A DNA stretch of 64,000 nt from the NCBI GenBank assembly GCA_022510745.1, contig JAFLSY010000009.1, forward strand, positions 62,001 through 126,000. The letters run 5' to 3'. This document shows, one piece after another, positions 53,981 through 62,986 of the stretch. Under the pieces are notes generated by a model. That model did no database searches, was not told the DNA's origin, and saw only the letters and a program-made list of their open reading frames with translations. Source of the stretch: Lachnospiraceae bacterium. GTDB taxonomy: Bacteria > Bacillota > Clostridia > Lachnospirales > Lachnospiraceae. A program made the position numbers and the translations under genes. Every line of letters starts with the position of its first letter. Within the stretch, counting starts at the first letter, position 1.

Positions 53981-54345
53981 ATGAATCAATTTGAAGTACA
54001 GTTTTATGAAATGGTTGACGGAGATATACGGGTAGAGCATTTTTGTTGAGTCTGGACATGAAAATGCGTGTTAAATTCACAGGACTCATCGGTATTCTGC
54101 AGGATTATGGCAATCAGTTAAGAGAACCTTACAGTAAGCATTTAGAGGATGGTATTTTTGAAATACGTTGTAAGGTTGGAAGTGATATTTCCAGAGTATT
54201 ATATTTCTTTTATCATAATGGAATAATAGTCTTAATAAATGGTTTTATTAAAAAGACTTTAAAAACACCGAGAGTTGAGCTTGAGAAGGCTAAGAAATAT
54301 AGACAAGATTATCTGAGGAGGTACGGGCAAAATGAGAAAATATGA
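53981..54345 (+). pseudogene. HigB/RelE-type toxin, frameshifted
   Basis: ATG 53981 with AAGGAG 6 bases upstream opens MNQFEVQFYEMVDGDIRVEH, then stops (TGA) after 22 codons. The next frame, from about 54043, continues SLDMKMRVKFTGLIGILQDY, NQLREPYSKHLEDGIFEIR, GSDISRVLYFFYHNG and IIVLINGFIKKT, the full RelE/HigB ribonuclease fold. A family member would read ...VEHFLLSLD..., which needs six T where this window has five (54039-54044). The toxin is therefore broken by loss of one T in a homopolymer, unless it is a sequencing slip or a frameshifting site. The antitoxin frame overlaps its end by 14 bases. Confidence 0.8.
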
Positions 54346-54619
54346 TGATTTCTTAAATGAGCAGCTACAGGATGAAGCGTTTAAAAAAGAATATGAAAAT
54401 ATGCAGCCGGAGTTTGACGTGATCAGAGCTCTGGTTGAAGCCAGGATTTCCCGGAATCTGACCCAAAAGGAATTGGCTGAACGCACCGGCATTCATCAGG
54501 CGGATATCAGCAAATTGGAAAATGGAACCAGAAATCCAAGCGTCAATCTGCTGAAGCGGTTGGCGGAGGGATTGGACATGGTGCTTAAGATTGAATTTAT
54601 TCCAAAGTCCAAGGCATAA
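54332..54619 (+). CDS. XRE-family antitoxin (HigA-like)
   Basis: A 95-residue protein with an HTH_3 domain (about 32-90): LVEARISRNLTQKELAERTG, then IHQADISKLENGTRNPS and LLKRLAEGLDMVLKIEF. The N-terminal 25 residues are helical and acidic, as toxin-binding arms are. AGGAGG lies about 10 bases upstream of ATG 54332. In toxin-first modules (HigBA) the antitoxin both neutralises the toxin and represses the promoter; the 18-bp palindrome upstream fits that. The gene is intact though the toxin looks broken. Confidence 0.9.
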   Translation: MRKYDDFLNEQLQDEAFKKEYENMQPEFDVIRALVEARISRNLTQKELAERTGIHQADISKLENGTRNPSVNLLKRLAEGLDMVLKIEFIPKSKA

Positions 54620-54626
54620 ATTATTC

Positions 54627-55031
54627 TCAATACCCCCAATCCCTTAAGGTCCATTCCTCGTTATCAGTGCGGGATAAGATCCAATTCCAGCCGTAGTAGG
54701 TGGAATTGGCATTAAAACTGCCGTCGCCTCCGTTTGAATCCACATCAAAACTGGAATAGAGTACAATTACCTGCGAATCCCAGCGGTCTTCGTATTCATC
54801 GGCCACATCGGAAGATTTGGCTTCATCGTAATATATCTCTAGTAAGGTACATCCTTCAAATTCTTTATCAAAATAGTCCATGGCGACATCCATGGCGCGC
54901 TCTATCTCTTCGGGAGTGTAAATTACCGAAGGACCTATTTCTTTTTTCGCATGTTTAATATTTCCCCCGCAGGAACACAGAACGGCAGTCAACCATGCCA
55001 TAACTAAAATAAGGGATAGTTTCTTTACCAT
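54627..55031 (-). CDS. Small lipoprotein, unknown function
   Basis: A 134-residue protein with a signal (MVKKLSLILVMAWLTAVL) and lipobox LCSC (Cys near residue 21). The mature part is acidic and aromatic (VAMDYFDKEFEGCTLLEIYY, YGWNWILSRTDNEEWTLRDW), a pattern seen in Clostridia lipoproteins that I cannot name. AGAGGGTG precedes ATG 55031. It converges with the antitoxin gene, 7 bases apart. The 170 bases to the hydratase gene hold no gene. Confidence 0.65.
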   Translation of the reverse strand: MVKKLSLILVMAWLTAVLCSCGGNIKHAKKEIGPSVIYTPEEIERAMDVAMDYFDKEFEGCTLLEIYYDEAKSSDVADEYEDRWDSQVIVLYSSFDVDSNGGDGSFNANSTYYGWNWILSRTDNEEWTLRDWGY

Positions 55032-55201
55032 AATGCACCCTCTTTCTTTATTACTTGGGTTTTAGTATCTTTTATTAATTGCGTCCAGTATAGCATGATT
55101 GCATTTTATTGTCCACTTTCCATTGCATAAGACGGCGCTTTCCTTTATAATGAAACTGTCGTATTTTGGACATACAACACATAGGAAGGACGGAAAATAG
55201 T

Positions 55202-57490
55202 ATGATTGAACTGTTAGAAGGCGGCGCCTATCTGTTAAACGGTACGGAGGTTGTAGCCGATACCGGTGAAGCAGCGGCGACTGTTGCACATAAAACAGGA
55301 AAGAACATAACGAAGGAGGAAGCAGCGAAGCAGACCATTGCCTATGGTATTTTGCAGAGCCACAATACCTCCGGCAATATGGAGAAGCTGAAGATCAAAT
55401 TCGATAAGCTGACCAGCCACGATATTACCTTTGTAGGAATTATTCAGACGGCCAGAGCCTCAGGCCTGACCAAGTTTCCTGTGCCCTATGTACTGACAAA
55501 CTGCCACAATTCCCTTTGTGCAGTTGGCGGTACCATCAACGAGGATGACCATATGTATGGCCTGACCTGCGCCAAGAAGTACGGCGGAGTCTATGTGCCC
55601 CCTCATCAGGCAGTCATCCATCAGTTCGCAAGAGAAATGCTGGCAGGTGGTGGCAAGATGATCTTGGGTTCCGACTCCCATACCAGATACGGTGCGTTGG
55701 GTACCATGGCAATGGGCGAGGGCGGTCCGGAGTTAGTTAAGCAGCTGCTGAATCAGACCTATGACATCAATATGCCCGGTGTAGTGGGTGTTTATCTGAC
55801 CGGTGAGCCTATAAAGGGCGTGGGTCCTCAGGACGTGGCGCTGGCGATTATCGGTGCCGTATTTAAGAATGGCTATGTAAAGAATAAGGTAATGGAATTT
55901 GTAGGTCCCGGAGTGGCTTCCTTAAGTGCTGATTTCCGTATCGGCATCGATGTCATGACCACGGAGACCACCTGCCTTTCTTCCATCTGGCAGACTGATG
56001 GGGAGATTAAGGAGTTCTACGAAATCCATGGAAGAAAAGAGGAATACAGCGAGTTAAAGCCGGGTGAGGCTGCTTATTACGATGGCATGATAATGGTGGA
56101 TTTAAGCAAGATCCGTCCCATGATCGCTATGCCTTTTCATCCCAGCAATACCTATACCATAGAAGAGTTGAATGCCAATCTGCTGGATATTCTGGATGAG
56201 ACCGAGAAGCGTGCGCTTGTGAGCTTGGACGGTGCGGTAGAATTCTCCTTAAAGGAGAAGGTTCGTGACGGTAAGTTTTATGTGGATCAGGGTATTATCG
56301 CAGGCTGCGCCGGCGGCGGATTTGAAAATATATGCGCTGCAGCGGATATTTTGAAGGGCAGCTACATAGGGGCAGACGGCTTCACCTTGAGCGTATATCC
56401 GGCTTCCATGCCTGTGTATATGGAATTAATTAAGAACGGCTGCGCCGCTGCTATTTTGGAAACAGGCGCTGTAATGAAGACTGCTTTCTGCGGACCTTGC
56501 TTCGGTGCGGGCGATACGCCGGCTAACAATGCATTCAGTATCCGGCACTCCACGCGCAATTTCCCGAACAGGGAGGGCTCTAAACTGCAGAACGGCCAGA
56601 TTGCATCCGTAGCGCTCATGGATGCCCGTTCCATTGCGGCAACCGCAGCCAATAAAGGTGTGCTGACACCGGCAACGGAGTTTGACGGTACCTTGAATAA
56701 ATATCAATATCATTTTGACAGCAATATTTATAAGAACCGCGTCTTTGATTCCAAGGGCGTGGCTGATTCGAATGTGGAGATTCAGTTCGGCCCCAATATC
56801 AAGGACTGGCCGCAAATGGGCGCACTGCCGGAGAATCTGGTACTGCAGGTGGTTTCCGAAATCCACGACCCGGTAACTACCACCGATGAACTGATTCCTT
56901 CCGGAGAAACTTCTTCCTACCGCTCCAATCCTCTGGGACTGGCCGAATTTACTTTAAGCCGCAAGGACCCTCAGTATGTGGCTCGGGCAAAGGAAATCCA
57001 GAAGGCAGAAAAGGAAAGAATGGCCGGCGGACATCCCTGCCATGCACTGCCTGTGGTAAAGGACATTATGGGTGTGGTAAAAGGACAGTTTGCAGATGCT
57101 AACCATACCAATACGGGCTTCGGTTCCACTATCTTTGCTGTAAAGCCGGGTGACGGTTCCGCCCGCGAGCAGGCTGCTTCCTGCCAGAAGGTATTAGGCG
57201 GTTGGGCCAATATTGCCAACGAGTACGCTACCAAGCGCTACCGTTCCAACTTGATCAACTGGGGCATGCTGCCCTTCTTGATCGAAGAAGGCGAACTGCC
57301 CTTTCAGAATCTGGATTATCTCTTCCTGCCCGGCATCCGCAAGGCGGTGGAAGAAAAGCAGGAAGTGATTAAAGCCTACAAGGTGGGCAAGGACGCACTG
57401 GAAGAATTTGACCTGCGCCTGGGTGAGCTGACCGATGAAGAAAGACAGATTATCTTAAAAGGATGTCTGATCAACTATAACAGAGTGTAA
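55202..57490 (+). CDS. Aconitase-family hydratase
   Basis: A 762-residue protein of the aconitase/IRP superfamily (COG1048). [20 protein letters not shown] (substrate and catalytic loop, SHT of aconitase), then [15 protein letters not shown], and [16 protein letters not shown] give the Fe-S cluster Cys region; the C-terminal swivel domain has [14 protein letters not shown], then [20 protein letters not shown] with an active-site Arg. It is similar in layout to the YbhJ-type aconitase homologues annotated as hydratase, whose substrate may not be citrate, so I do not name it acnA. GGAAGGA precedes ATG 55202. It is monocistronic; two hairpin elements follow it. Confidence 0.85.
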   Translation: MIELLEGGAYLLNGTEVVADTGEAAATVAHKTGKNITKEEAAKQTIAYGILQSHNTSGNMEKLKIKFDKLTSHDITFVGIIQTARASGLTKFPVPYVLTNCHNSLCAVGGTINEDDHMYGLTCAKKYGGVYVPPHQAVIHQFAREMLAGGGKMILGSDSHTRYGALGTMAMGEGGPELVKQLLNQTYDINMPGVVGVYLTGEPIKGVGPQDVALAIIGAVFKNGYVKNKVMEFVGPGVASLSADFRIGIDVMTTETTCLSSIWQTDGEIKEFYEIHGRKEEYSELKPGEAAYYDGMIMVDLSKIRPMIAMPFHPSNTYTIEELNANLLDILDETEKRALVSLDGAVEFSLKEKVRDGKFYVDQGIIAGCAGGGFENICAAADILKGSYIGADGFTLSVYPASMPVYMELIKNGCAAAILETGAVMKTAFCGPCFGAGDTPANNAFSIRHSTRNFPNREGSKLQNGQIASVALMDARSIAATAANKGVLTPATEFDGTLNKYQYHFDSNIYKNRVFDSKGVADSNVEIQFGPNIKDWPQMGALPENLVLQVVSEIHDPVTTTDELIPSGETSSYRSNPLGLAEFTLSRKDPQYVARAKEIQKAEKERMAGGHPCHALPVVKDIMGVVKGQFADANHTNTGFGSTIFAVKPGDGSAREQAASCQKVLGGWANIANEYATKRYRSNLINWGMLPFLIEEGELPFQNLDYLFLPGIRKAVEEKQEVIKAYKVGKDALEEFDLRLGELTDEERQIILKGCLINYNRV

Positions 57491-57516
57491 CCAGTTATTC
57501 TTATCAGTATATAGAT

Positions 57517-57580
57517 GCTCCAAAAGCAACCGGGGTTCAGATGCGGTAGCATTCACCCCGATTGCTTTTGGAGCTTTTTC
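57517..57580 (+). repeat. Conserved-loop hairpin element, copy 2 (with terminator)
   Basis: A perfect 13-bp outer stem GCTCCAAAAGCAA (57517-57529) / TTGCTTTTGGAGC (57562-57574) encloses the 32-nt core (57530-57561), inner stem CGGGGT/ACCCCG, tip TCAGATGC-GGTA-GCATTC. TTTTTC after the stem makes it an intrinsic terminator for the hydratase gene. The inner stem changed at both sides relative to copy 1 (C-G became T-A), which keeps pairing. Confidence 0.85.
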
Positions 57581-57599
57581 ACGTTATAGAATATAACAA

Positions 57600-57652
57600 C
57601 CCCTAACCAACAAGGGCGAATGCCACCGCATCTGAGCCCGGTTGGTTAGGGG
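57600..57652 (-). repeat. Conserved-loop hairpin element, copy 3 (inverted)
   Basis: Outer stem CCCCTAACCAAC (57600-57611) / GTTGGTTAGGGG (57641-57652), 12 bp perfect. The core 57612-57640 is in reverse orientation relative to copy 2; on the minus strand it reads CGGGCTCAGATGC-GGTG-GCATTCGCCC. It lies 25 bases after copy 2, forming an inverted pair. Confidence 0.85.
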
Positions 57653-57769
57653 GATTGCTTTTGGAGATATATTCGTAAGAAAACCGTAAGAAATGTTCGT
57701 AAATCGTAAGAAATAATACAGTGTGGCTATGTTATCATAAAGATAAGAAATCACGCACGGAGGTTGCCT

Positions 57770-59725
57770 ATGAAAGCTATCCGAATCCCTTATCTTTTGA
57801 TACCGTTGCTCTGTATTTTATTTTGTCTGAGCGGTTGCGGCAAAGAAAAGAAAGCGGCTTACGATATCGTGCCGGAGTATGAAGCTCTGATTTTTCCTGA
57901 AAGTGGTGAATTCCTGCTGGGAGCCCAGTACTATAAGGGGGAACTCATTCAGATTATCGCAAATCTGGAAGGAGAGGTGTATCTATGCAAAGAAGGGAAA
58001 GATGCAGAGAACTTTATGACAGGAATGTCACAAGAACTAACATTATTCAGCAGCCGCTGGTGGATAGCCTCAGACGGAAGTACCTATGTGCTCTCTGAAA
58101 ATACCCTGACGGCGCTTTCGGCAGACGGAGCCGTGCTCTACAGCATACAGGCGGATGGTGCTGTGACGGACATTTGCGAGTCCACATCAGGTAAGATTGT
58201 AGTGACAATAGGAGATACCACAAAATATAACAGCGGCTTGGCGGTTCTTGATACGGAAACGAGAACTTTGGGGGAGATAAACTGGCTGAAGAACACTATA
58301 TATAAAACAGGAAAAGGGCAGACAGGGGATGTCCTGATTCTGGATATGACAGGACTGTATGATTACAGTCTATCTGACGGAGAGAAAACACTTTACATGG
58401 AATGGGCAAATTCTGCCTATACCCCAAGCTCCGTGTGGGATATGAAATTTCTGGCCTCCAACCTAGTCAGGCTGTATACCTGGGAGGGTATGGAAGTAAC
58501 ATTGTCCAAAGTCAATTTGGATGATAGCAATAAAACGATTCTTACCTTAAAAGCATCCTATCTTGATCCGGAAATGAAAGAGCTGATTGTACGCTTTAAT
58601 CAGGAAAATGAGAAGTACTATATAAAAACCGAAGAATGTCCGGATAATGTGGATTATAATACGTATCTGCAAAAGATGCAGATGGAATTTGCCGCGGGTC
58701 ATGGTGCCGACATTCTGGACGTAAGATTGGTGGACGCTATGCCTGAACTCTTAGAAATGGGGGCGATAGAGGAGTTGTCCGGCCGGATAAAGAAAGAAGG
58801 AATCAATGAAGAAGATTATTTTCCTCAGGCATTTCAGATGTTTGGACGGGAGAATGGTGTCTATGGGATGCCTTATTTAATCAGTCTCTCTTCTATTTGC
58901 ATGGACAGCACGCTTTTTTCTAACGAAAGAGAGTACAATTTAGAGAACCTGTTAACGGTATTAGAAGAGTATCCGGAAGATACTGTGCTGGTTAAGACCT
59001 TGGGCCCCGGCTATGTACTAAGCTTTTTTCTGGAATACTCCGAGGATTTAAACGGTCTGATTAACTGGGAGAACAATACCTGCGATTTTTCCGGAGAAAA
59101 TTTTAAGAGAATGCTGGAACTGGCAAAAAGATACGGAGATACCGAGTACCGTAATACAGATTATTTGGTAGTCAGAACATTAGCCTTGGATAATTACATG
59201 CATTATGCGGGTTATGATAACCTGATGAAAGAAACCGGCAGAAGGCTGGTGGGCTATCCTGCGGCGGGTGGAGGAGTACATTCTGTCTATTTGGGCGGTT
59301 TTTGTATGAATGCGGCTTCAACGCACAAAGATGGGGTCTGGGAATTCATGACTTTTTTGCTGCAGGAGGATAATCAGTACTTTATCGGAACGGCGGGACA
59401 TGCCGGAAATCTGCCTATAAGCAGAGCGGCGTTCCAAAGAGCAGGAGAATTTTATATAGAAGACGATGCCCCCCATGGGTTTATCATGCTTAATCTCGTG
59501 GAGGCACCGGGGTTAGAATTCGGTGCGGATGAATTTACCAAGGAGCAGCTTGCCGATCTTGAACAACTTCTGGAAATCGGAAAACTAACGCCATGGCGCA
59601 ACCAGATGATAGTGGATACCATTGTGGAAGAGTGCGGTGCCTATTTTAGTGGGGATAAGACAATGGAAGAAGTCATCGCTGTCGCGCAAAACCGCGTTCA
59701 GTTATATTTAGATGAACTGGACTGA
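57770..59725 (+). CDS. Extracellular solute-binding lipoprotein, paralogue 1
   Basis: A 651-residue lipoprotein with signal and lipobox LSGCG (Cys near residue 22). Residues about 30-250 look like a propeller-type domain (repeated ADGxVLYSIQ-, -LDTETRTLGEI- blades), and about 255-640 is an ABC type-1 sugar-binding fold beginning LTLKASYLDPEMKELIVRFN, ending NRVQLYLDELD. It lacks an adjacent permease or ATPase, so it may serve a remote importer or act as a receptor. GGAGG lies 6 bases before ATG 57770. A roughly 40% similar paralogue follows 8 bases downstream. Confidence 0.8.
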   Translation: MKAIRIPYLLIPLLCILFCLSGCGKEKKAAYDIVPEYEALIFPESGEFLLGAQYYKGELIQIIANLEGEVYLCKEGKDAENFMTGMSQELTLFSSRWWIASDGSTYVLSENTLTALSADGAVLYSIQADGAVTDICESTSGKIVVTIGDTTKYNSGLAVLDTETRTLGEINWLKNTIYKTGKGQTGDVLILDMTGLYDYSLSDGEKTLYMEWANSAYTPSSVWDMKFLASNLVRLYTWEGMEVTLSKVNLDDSNKTILTLKASYLDPEMKELIVRFNQENEKYYIKTEECPDNVDYNTYLQKMQMEFAAGHGADILDVRLVDAMPELLEMGAIEELSGRIKKEGINEEDYFPQAFQMFGRENGVYGMPYLISLSSICMDSTLFSNEREYNLENLLTVLEEYPEDTVLVKTLGPGYVLSFFLEYSEDLNGLINWENNTCDFSGENFKRMLELAKRYGDTEYRNTDYLVVRTLALDNYMHYAGYDNLMKETGRRLVGYPAAGGGVHSVYLGGFCMNAASTHKDGVWEFMTFLLQEDNQYFIGTAGHAGNLPISRAAFQRAGEFYIEDDAPHGFIMLNLVEAPGLEFGADEFTKEQLADLEQLLEIGKLTPWRNQMIVDTIVEECGAYFSGDKTMEEVIAVAQNRVQLYLDELD

Positions 59726-59733
59726 GGCCGCTT

Positions 59734-61722
59734 ATGAAAAATATGAAAAGATTGTATCTGTTTGCATTACTGCTTTGCTCTTTCTTTGCCGCAGTCCTTA
59801 CCGGTTGTGGCAAGCAGGAGAAAGGCATCTATGTCCAAGCGGCGTACGAAGCGCTCCTATATGAAGACCGGGAGGATATGTACGTTGTTCTGGGAGAGCA
59901 ATATTATCAAGGCGAAGCTGTCCGCATAAGCTGCAACAGAGAAGGGGATATCTTCCTGCATAGGGACGGAAAAGAGGCAGAGATATTTCTGACAAACATG
60001 TCAAGTGACTATGCGGATCCGGACAGTTTCTGGTGGCTGGATGAAGACGGTAATATCTTTGTACTCCGTGAAAATACGGTAATCCTGCTGGATGCGGAGG
60101 GCAAGGAAACTGCCCGGATCATGGCGGACGGACCGGTCACGAATATCTGTCGCGGCAAGGACGGCAGACTGGTCATTAAAATCAGTGATCCGGAGAAGTT
60201 CACAAACGGGCTGGCATTTTTGGATATGGAAGCAAGGAAAATCGGTGAGATAAGCTGGTTAAATGGCAGTGTTTACGGCATGGCAGCTGGTGCAAAACAG
60301 GATATTCTTCTGGTGGACGAGAGCGGAATCTGCGATTATAATCTGGCGGAAAAGAAAAAGGAATACTATATGGACTTCAGTAATGCCGACTACACGCCTG
60401 CAGGCAGAATATGGGATATTCATTATATATCTGAATCACAGATAGACTTGCTGACGGACAGAGAAATGCTGATTACCCTGAGAAAAATAAATTTGGCGGA
60501 GAATGGGAAAATATATCTTACTTATAAATCGACACACGTGTCATCGGATTTCAGAGAATTGATTGTTCGTTTTAACCAACAGAATGAAAATTATTATATA
60601 CTGGTGGAGGAATGTCCGGAGGGATTTAATGTTTTTGACTATCGGGAAAAGGTCAGTATGGAAATTGCCGCAGGACATGGTCCTGATATGATCGATGAAC
60701 TTTCTGTTCCTTCCGTATATAAGCTGCAGGAAATAGGCGCACTAGAGAATCTGGTTCCCTATATTGAAGCTGCCGGAATAGGCAAAGCGGCTTATTATGA
60801 TGGAACTTTTCTGCCATGGGAAGGGCTGGAGGATATTTATGCTCTACGATATGGCATGCGGCTTAGCACGATGTGCATAGACGGTGAGGTGCTGGGAATC
60901 ACCATGAAGGAATGGGATTTCTCTGAGAAATGGGATATTGATACGATGCTCAACACCCTGGAGGCTTATGAGGGGGATAAAGCGTACTATGTATATGCGG
61001 ATTCCGCCCGTGTGCTTACTTATTTTCTGGAGTATTCCAGGGATTTGTGTGGAATAGTAGACTGGGAGCAGCGTATCTGCCGTTTTGAGGGGAAAGAATG
61101 GGAGCGGCTGGTGAATCTGGCGGAAAGATACGGTTACAAGGAAGAAAAGAGAGAAAACGGCTGGGTTTTCTATTCCGCACCCTTGCAAAATTTTAGTTTC
61201 TATTCTGCGTTAGAGAACGGTATGTGGGAAAGTAATAAAATACCGGTAGGTTATGCGGGAGATACGGACGGCATCATGGAACTGACTTTTGAGGAAATGT
61301 ATATGAATTCATCCTCCGCTCACAAAGAGGGCGTCTGGCAGTTTTTTTCCTTCCTATTGCAGGAGGACACCCAATATAGCTTAGGAATAGCCGGTATTAA
61401 TTCTATAATCCCCGTACACAGACAGGCCTTTGCAGATGCTGCAAAATATTATATGGACAATCCATTCTACATACATATGCAGCTTTACGGTGGGTATGAT
61501 AATTGGTCCTACGGTACGGATGAACTGACCGAGGAGCAGGTTGTCAGATTGGAAGAATGGATTGACCGTGCGGAAATTGTCATCTGGAGGCGGTGGACCG
61601 ATCCTATTTTGGAAATCATAGAGGAAGAAATGGAGGTCTACTACGCAGGTGGCAAGCCCTTAGAGGAAGTCAGTGCGCTCATCCAAAACCGCGTCCAGTT
61701 GTACCTAAATGAGCTGGATTAA
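59734..61722 (+). CDS. Extracellular solute-binding lipoprotein, paralogue 2
   Basis: A 662-residue protein with the same layout as its neighbour: lipobox LTGCG, a propeller-type N-terminal part, then the solute-binding fold from about 258 (HVSSDFRELIVRFNQQNENY) with ECPEGFN, and the end SALIQNRVQLYLNELD. Conserved blocks align along the whole length, so the pair arose by tandem duplication, but loops differ, suggesting different ligands. ATG 59734 follows the previous stop by 8 bases and has GAGG upstream: same transcript. A hairpin element lies after it. Confidence 0.8.
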   Translation: MKNMKRLYLFALLLCSFFAAVLTGCGKQEKGIYVQAAYEALLYEDREDMYVVLGEQYYQGEAVRISCNREGDIFLHRDGKEAEIFLTNMSSDYADPDSFWWLDEDGNIFVLRENTVILLDAEGKETARIMADGPVTNICRGKDGRLVIKISDPEKFTNGLAFLDMEARKIGEISWLNGSVYGMAAGAKQDILLVDESGICDYNLAEKKKEYYMDFSNADYTPAGRIWDIHYISESQIDLLTDREMLITLRKINLAENGKIYLTYKSTHVSSDFRELIVRFNQQNENYYILVEECPEGFNVFDYREKVSMEIAAGHGPDMIDELSVPSVYKLQEIGALENLVPYIEAAGIGKAAYYDGTFLPWEGLEDIYALRYGMRLSTMCIDGEVLGITMKEWDFSEKWDIDTMLNTLEAYEGDKAYYVYADSARVLTYFLEYSRDLCGIVDWEQRICRFEGKEWERLVNLAERYGYKEEKRENGWVFYSAPLQNFSFYSALENGMWESNKIPVGYAGDTDGIMELTFEEMYMNSSSAHKEGVWQFFSFLLQEDTQYSLGIAGINSIIPVHRQAFADAAKYYMDNPFYIHMQLYGGYDNWSYGTDELTEEQVVRLEEWIDRAEIVIWRRWTDPILEIIEEEMEVYYAGGKPLEEVSALIQNRVQLYLNELD

Positions 61723-61738
61723 TCATGTTAATATATTC

Positions 61739-61793
61739 AAAATCATCAAACCGGGCTCAGATGCAGTGGCATTCGCCCTTGTTTGATGATTTT
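61739..61793 (+). repeat. Conserved-loop hairpin element, copy 4
   Basis: Outer stem AAAATCATCAAA (61739-61750) / TTTGATGATTTT (61782-61793), 12 bp perfect; 31-nt core 61751-61781 reading CCGGGCTCAGATGC-AGTG-GCATTCGCCC. It lies 16 bases after the lipoprotein stop, in the same orientation as copies 1 and 2. Confidence 0.85.
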
Positions 61794-61826
61794 AAATGTA
61801 CAGGAAGCAAATTAGACGAATCGAAC

Positions 61827-61889
61827 TATCCCCCATAACCAACAAGGGCGAATGCCACTGCATCTGAGCCCGGTTGGTTATGGGGGATA
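61827..61889 (-). repeat. Conserved-loop hairpin element, copy 5 (inverted)
   Basis: Outer stem TATCCCCCATAACCAAC (61827-61843) / 61873-61889, 17 bp perfect; 29-nt core 61844-61872 in reverse orientation. It lies 33 bases after copy 4 and its outer stem resembles that of copy 3 (CCCTAACCAAC versus CCATAACCAAC). Confidence 0.85.
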
Positions 61890-61902
61890 AATGATTCCTA
61901 AA

Positions 61903-61945
61903 TATAACAGCTCAAAAGCTACCGCGTCTGAGCCCGGCTGTTATA
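61903..61945 (-). repeat. Conserved-loop hairpin element, copy 6 (diverged)
   Basis: Outer stem TATAACAG (61903-61910) / CTGTTATA (61938-61945); minus-strand core CCGGGCTCAGACGC-GGTA-GC and TTTTGAG. It keeps the GGGCTCAGA half but the GCATTC half has changed to GCTTTT. Inner GCTCA/TGAGC pairing remains. The stop codon of the DUF368 gene (61919-61921) lies inside it. Confidence 0.65.
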
Positions 61946-62743
61946 CCGCTCTAATAGCAGGGAGCAAATAATTCCGCCCACCATGCATAGTCCATTCTGT
62001 ATCCCGCCTTTTACAGAAGAGGTCAAAGCCTGATAGGGAACGGTGACGGCGGTTGCCGCGATCACTACTCCCACGATAGCATGAAAGGTAACGGAGTAAT
62101 GACACTCAAACAGACGGCTTACCAGCTTGGGAAGACAGAAAAAGGCGAGCAAGGACCCCATACCCGCGGGCAGGATTACCTGAGGCGTAAGGTGGCCGAT
62201 ACCATCCACAAAAGGCGTGTAGAGCCCTAAAGGCATGAGCAGGGTAGAAAAGCTCATGCCGGGGGCGATCAGGCTCAAGGCCAGACAGAAGCCGCAGAAA
62301 ACATACCATCCGAAATTCGGCACAATGGCGACGGAAGAAGCATTTAAGCCACACAGCAAGAATAAGACGATGACGGTGGCTGCCAGCAAAGCAGTATAAG
62401 AGCCTTTTGCAATGCCCTGCTTTCCGGCCTCTTTAAGCAGGGAAGGCAGCATCCCCAGAATCAGTCCCACAAAAACGCAGACGGATTGATCGGGATAGCG
62501 GTTTAGCAGGGAAGCCAGCAGATTGGCTACTCCCATGAAGCCGATTACTGCACCGAAAAAAGCAGGCAGCAGGATGGGAAGATGGCTGCGCCAGTATTTC
62601 CTTGGATTGGCCAAAAGTTCCATAGCGGGCTGATAGATTCCGAAGACTACACTCAGTACACCGCCGGAAATGCCCGGCAGTACGGCGCCCAGCCCGATGA
62701 GCGCGCCCTGTATGCTTTTAAGAAAATATTTAGTTAAGCGCAT
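61919..62743 (-). CDS. DUF368 (PopT-like) undecaprenyl-phosphate translocase
   Basis: A 274-residue protein with about eight helices. The opening SIQGALIGLGAVLPGISGGV (GxxPGxSGGxxA-type), VVFGIYQPAMELL and the second repeat APGMSFSTLLMPLGLYTPFVDG mark the DUF368 family. Members (PopT) flip undecaprenyl phosphate back across the membrane to recycle the cell-wall carrier lipid, a role reported recently in several bacteria. Here that is inferred by family. It starts at ATG 62743 (GGAA about 12 bases upstream) and its 3' end lies inside a hairpin element. Confidence 0.85.
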   Translation of the reverse strand: MRLTKYFLKSIQGALIGLGAVLPGISGGVLSVVFGIYQPAMELLANPRKYWRSHLPILLPAFFGAVIGFMGVANLLASLLNRYPDQSVCVFVGLILGMLPSLLKEAGKQGIAKGSYTALLAATVIVLFLLCGLNASSVAIVPNFGWYVFCGFCLALSLIAPGMSFSTLLMPLGLYTPFVDGIGHLTPQVILPAGMGSLLAFFCLPKLVSRLFECHYSVTFHAIVGVVIAATAVTVPYQALTSSVKGGIQNGLCMVGGIICSLLLERYNSRAQTR

Positions 62744-62892
62744 CTATGTAATATTCCTTTAATGAACACCGGATAACTCTATACGGTTTACTCTTTCTCT
62801 ACTATATGAAAACCTGGAAATTTACATGCCTCGAAAATCCTCTGGAAATTAAAACTAAATTATTTTTCCAATCCTCCGATAAATATATCAGA

Positions 62893-62986
62893 AGGTACCG
62901 AAGGCCAAGGTACTAAAAATGAAATGAGTCGCCACGGATGGTATGCACAGGGAAAAGGAAGCCCTGCGAATGCCATTTTTGTTTTT
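62893..62986 (+). promoter_or_regulatory. Leader RNA with intrinsic terminator upstream of a surface protein gene
   Basis: GTACC (62895-62899) / GGTAC (62909-62913) form a small hairpin, then a long stem (62938-62952 with 62962-62976, 13 of 15 paired) is followed by TTTTGTTTTT (62977-62986). No plus-strand gene precedes it, so the terminator can only act on the leader of the next gene, as in a riboswitch or attenuator. Ligand unknown. The rest of 62744-62892 is AT-rich promoter region shared with the DUF368 gene. Confidence 0.6.

Noticed and set aside
62938..62986. Seventh copy of the conserved-loop hairpin (GCGAATGCC present)
   Set aside because: Only the short CGAATGCC string matches; the CTCAGATGC half and the inner stem are missing, and the stem itself holds the match.
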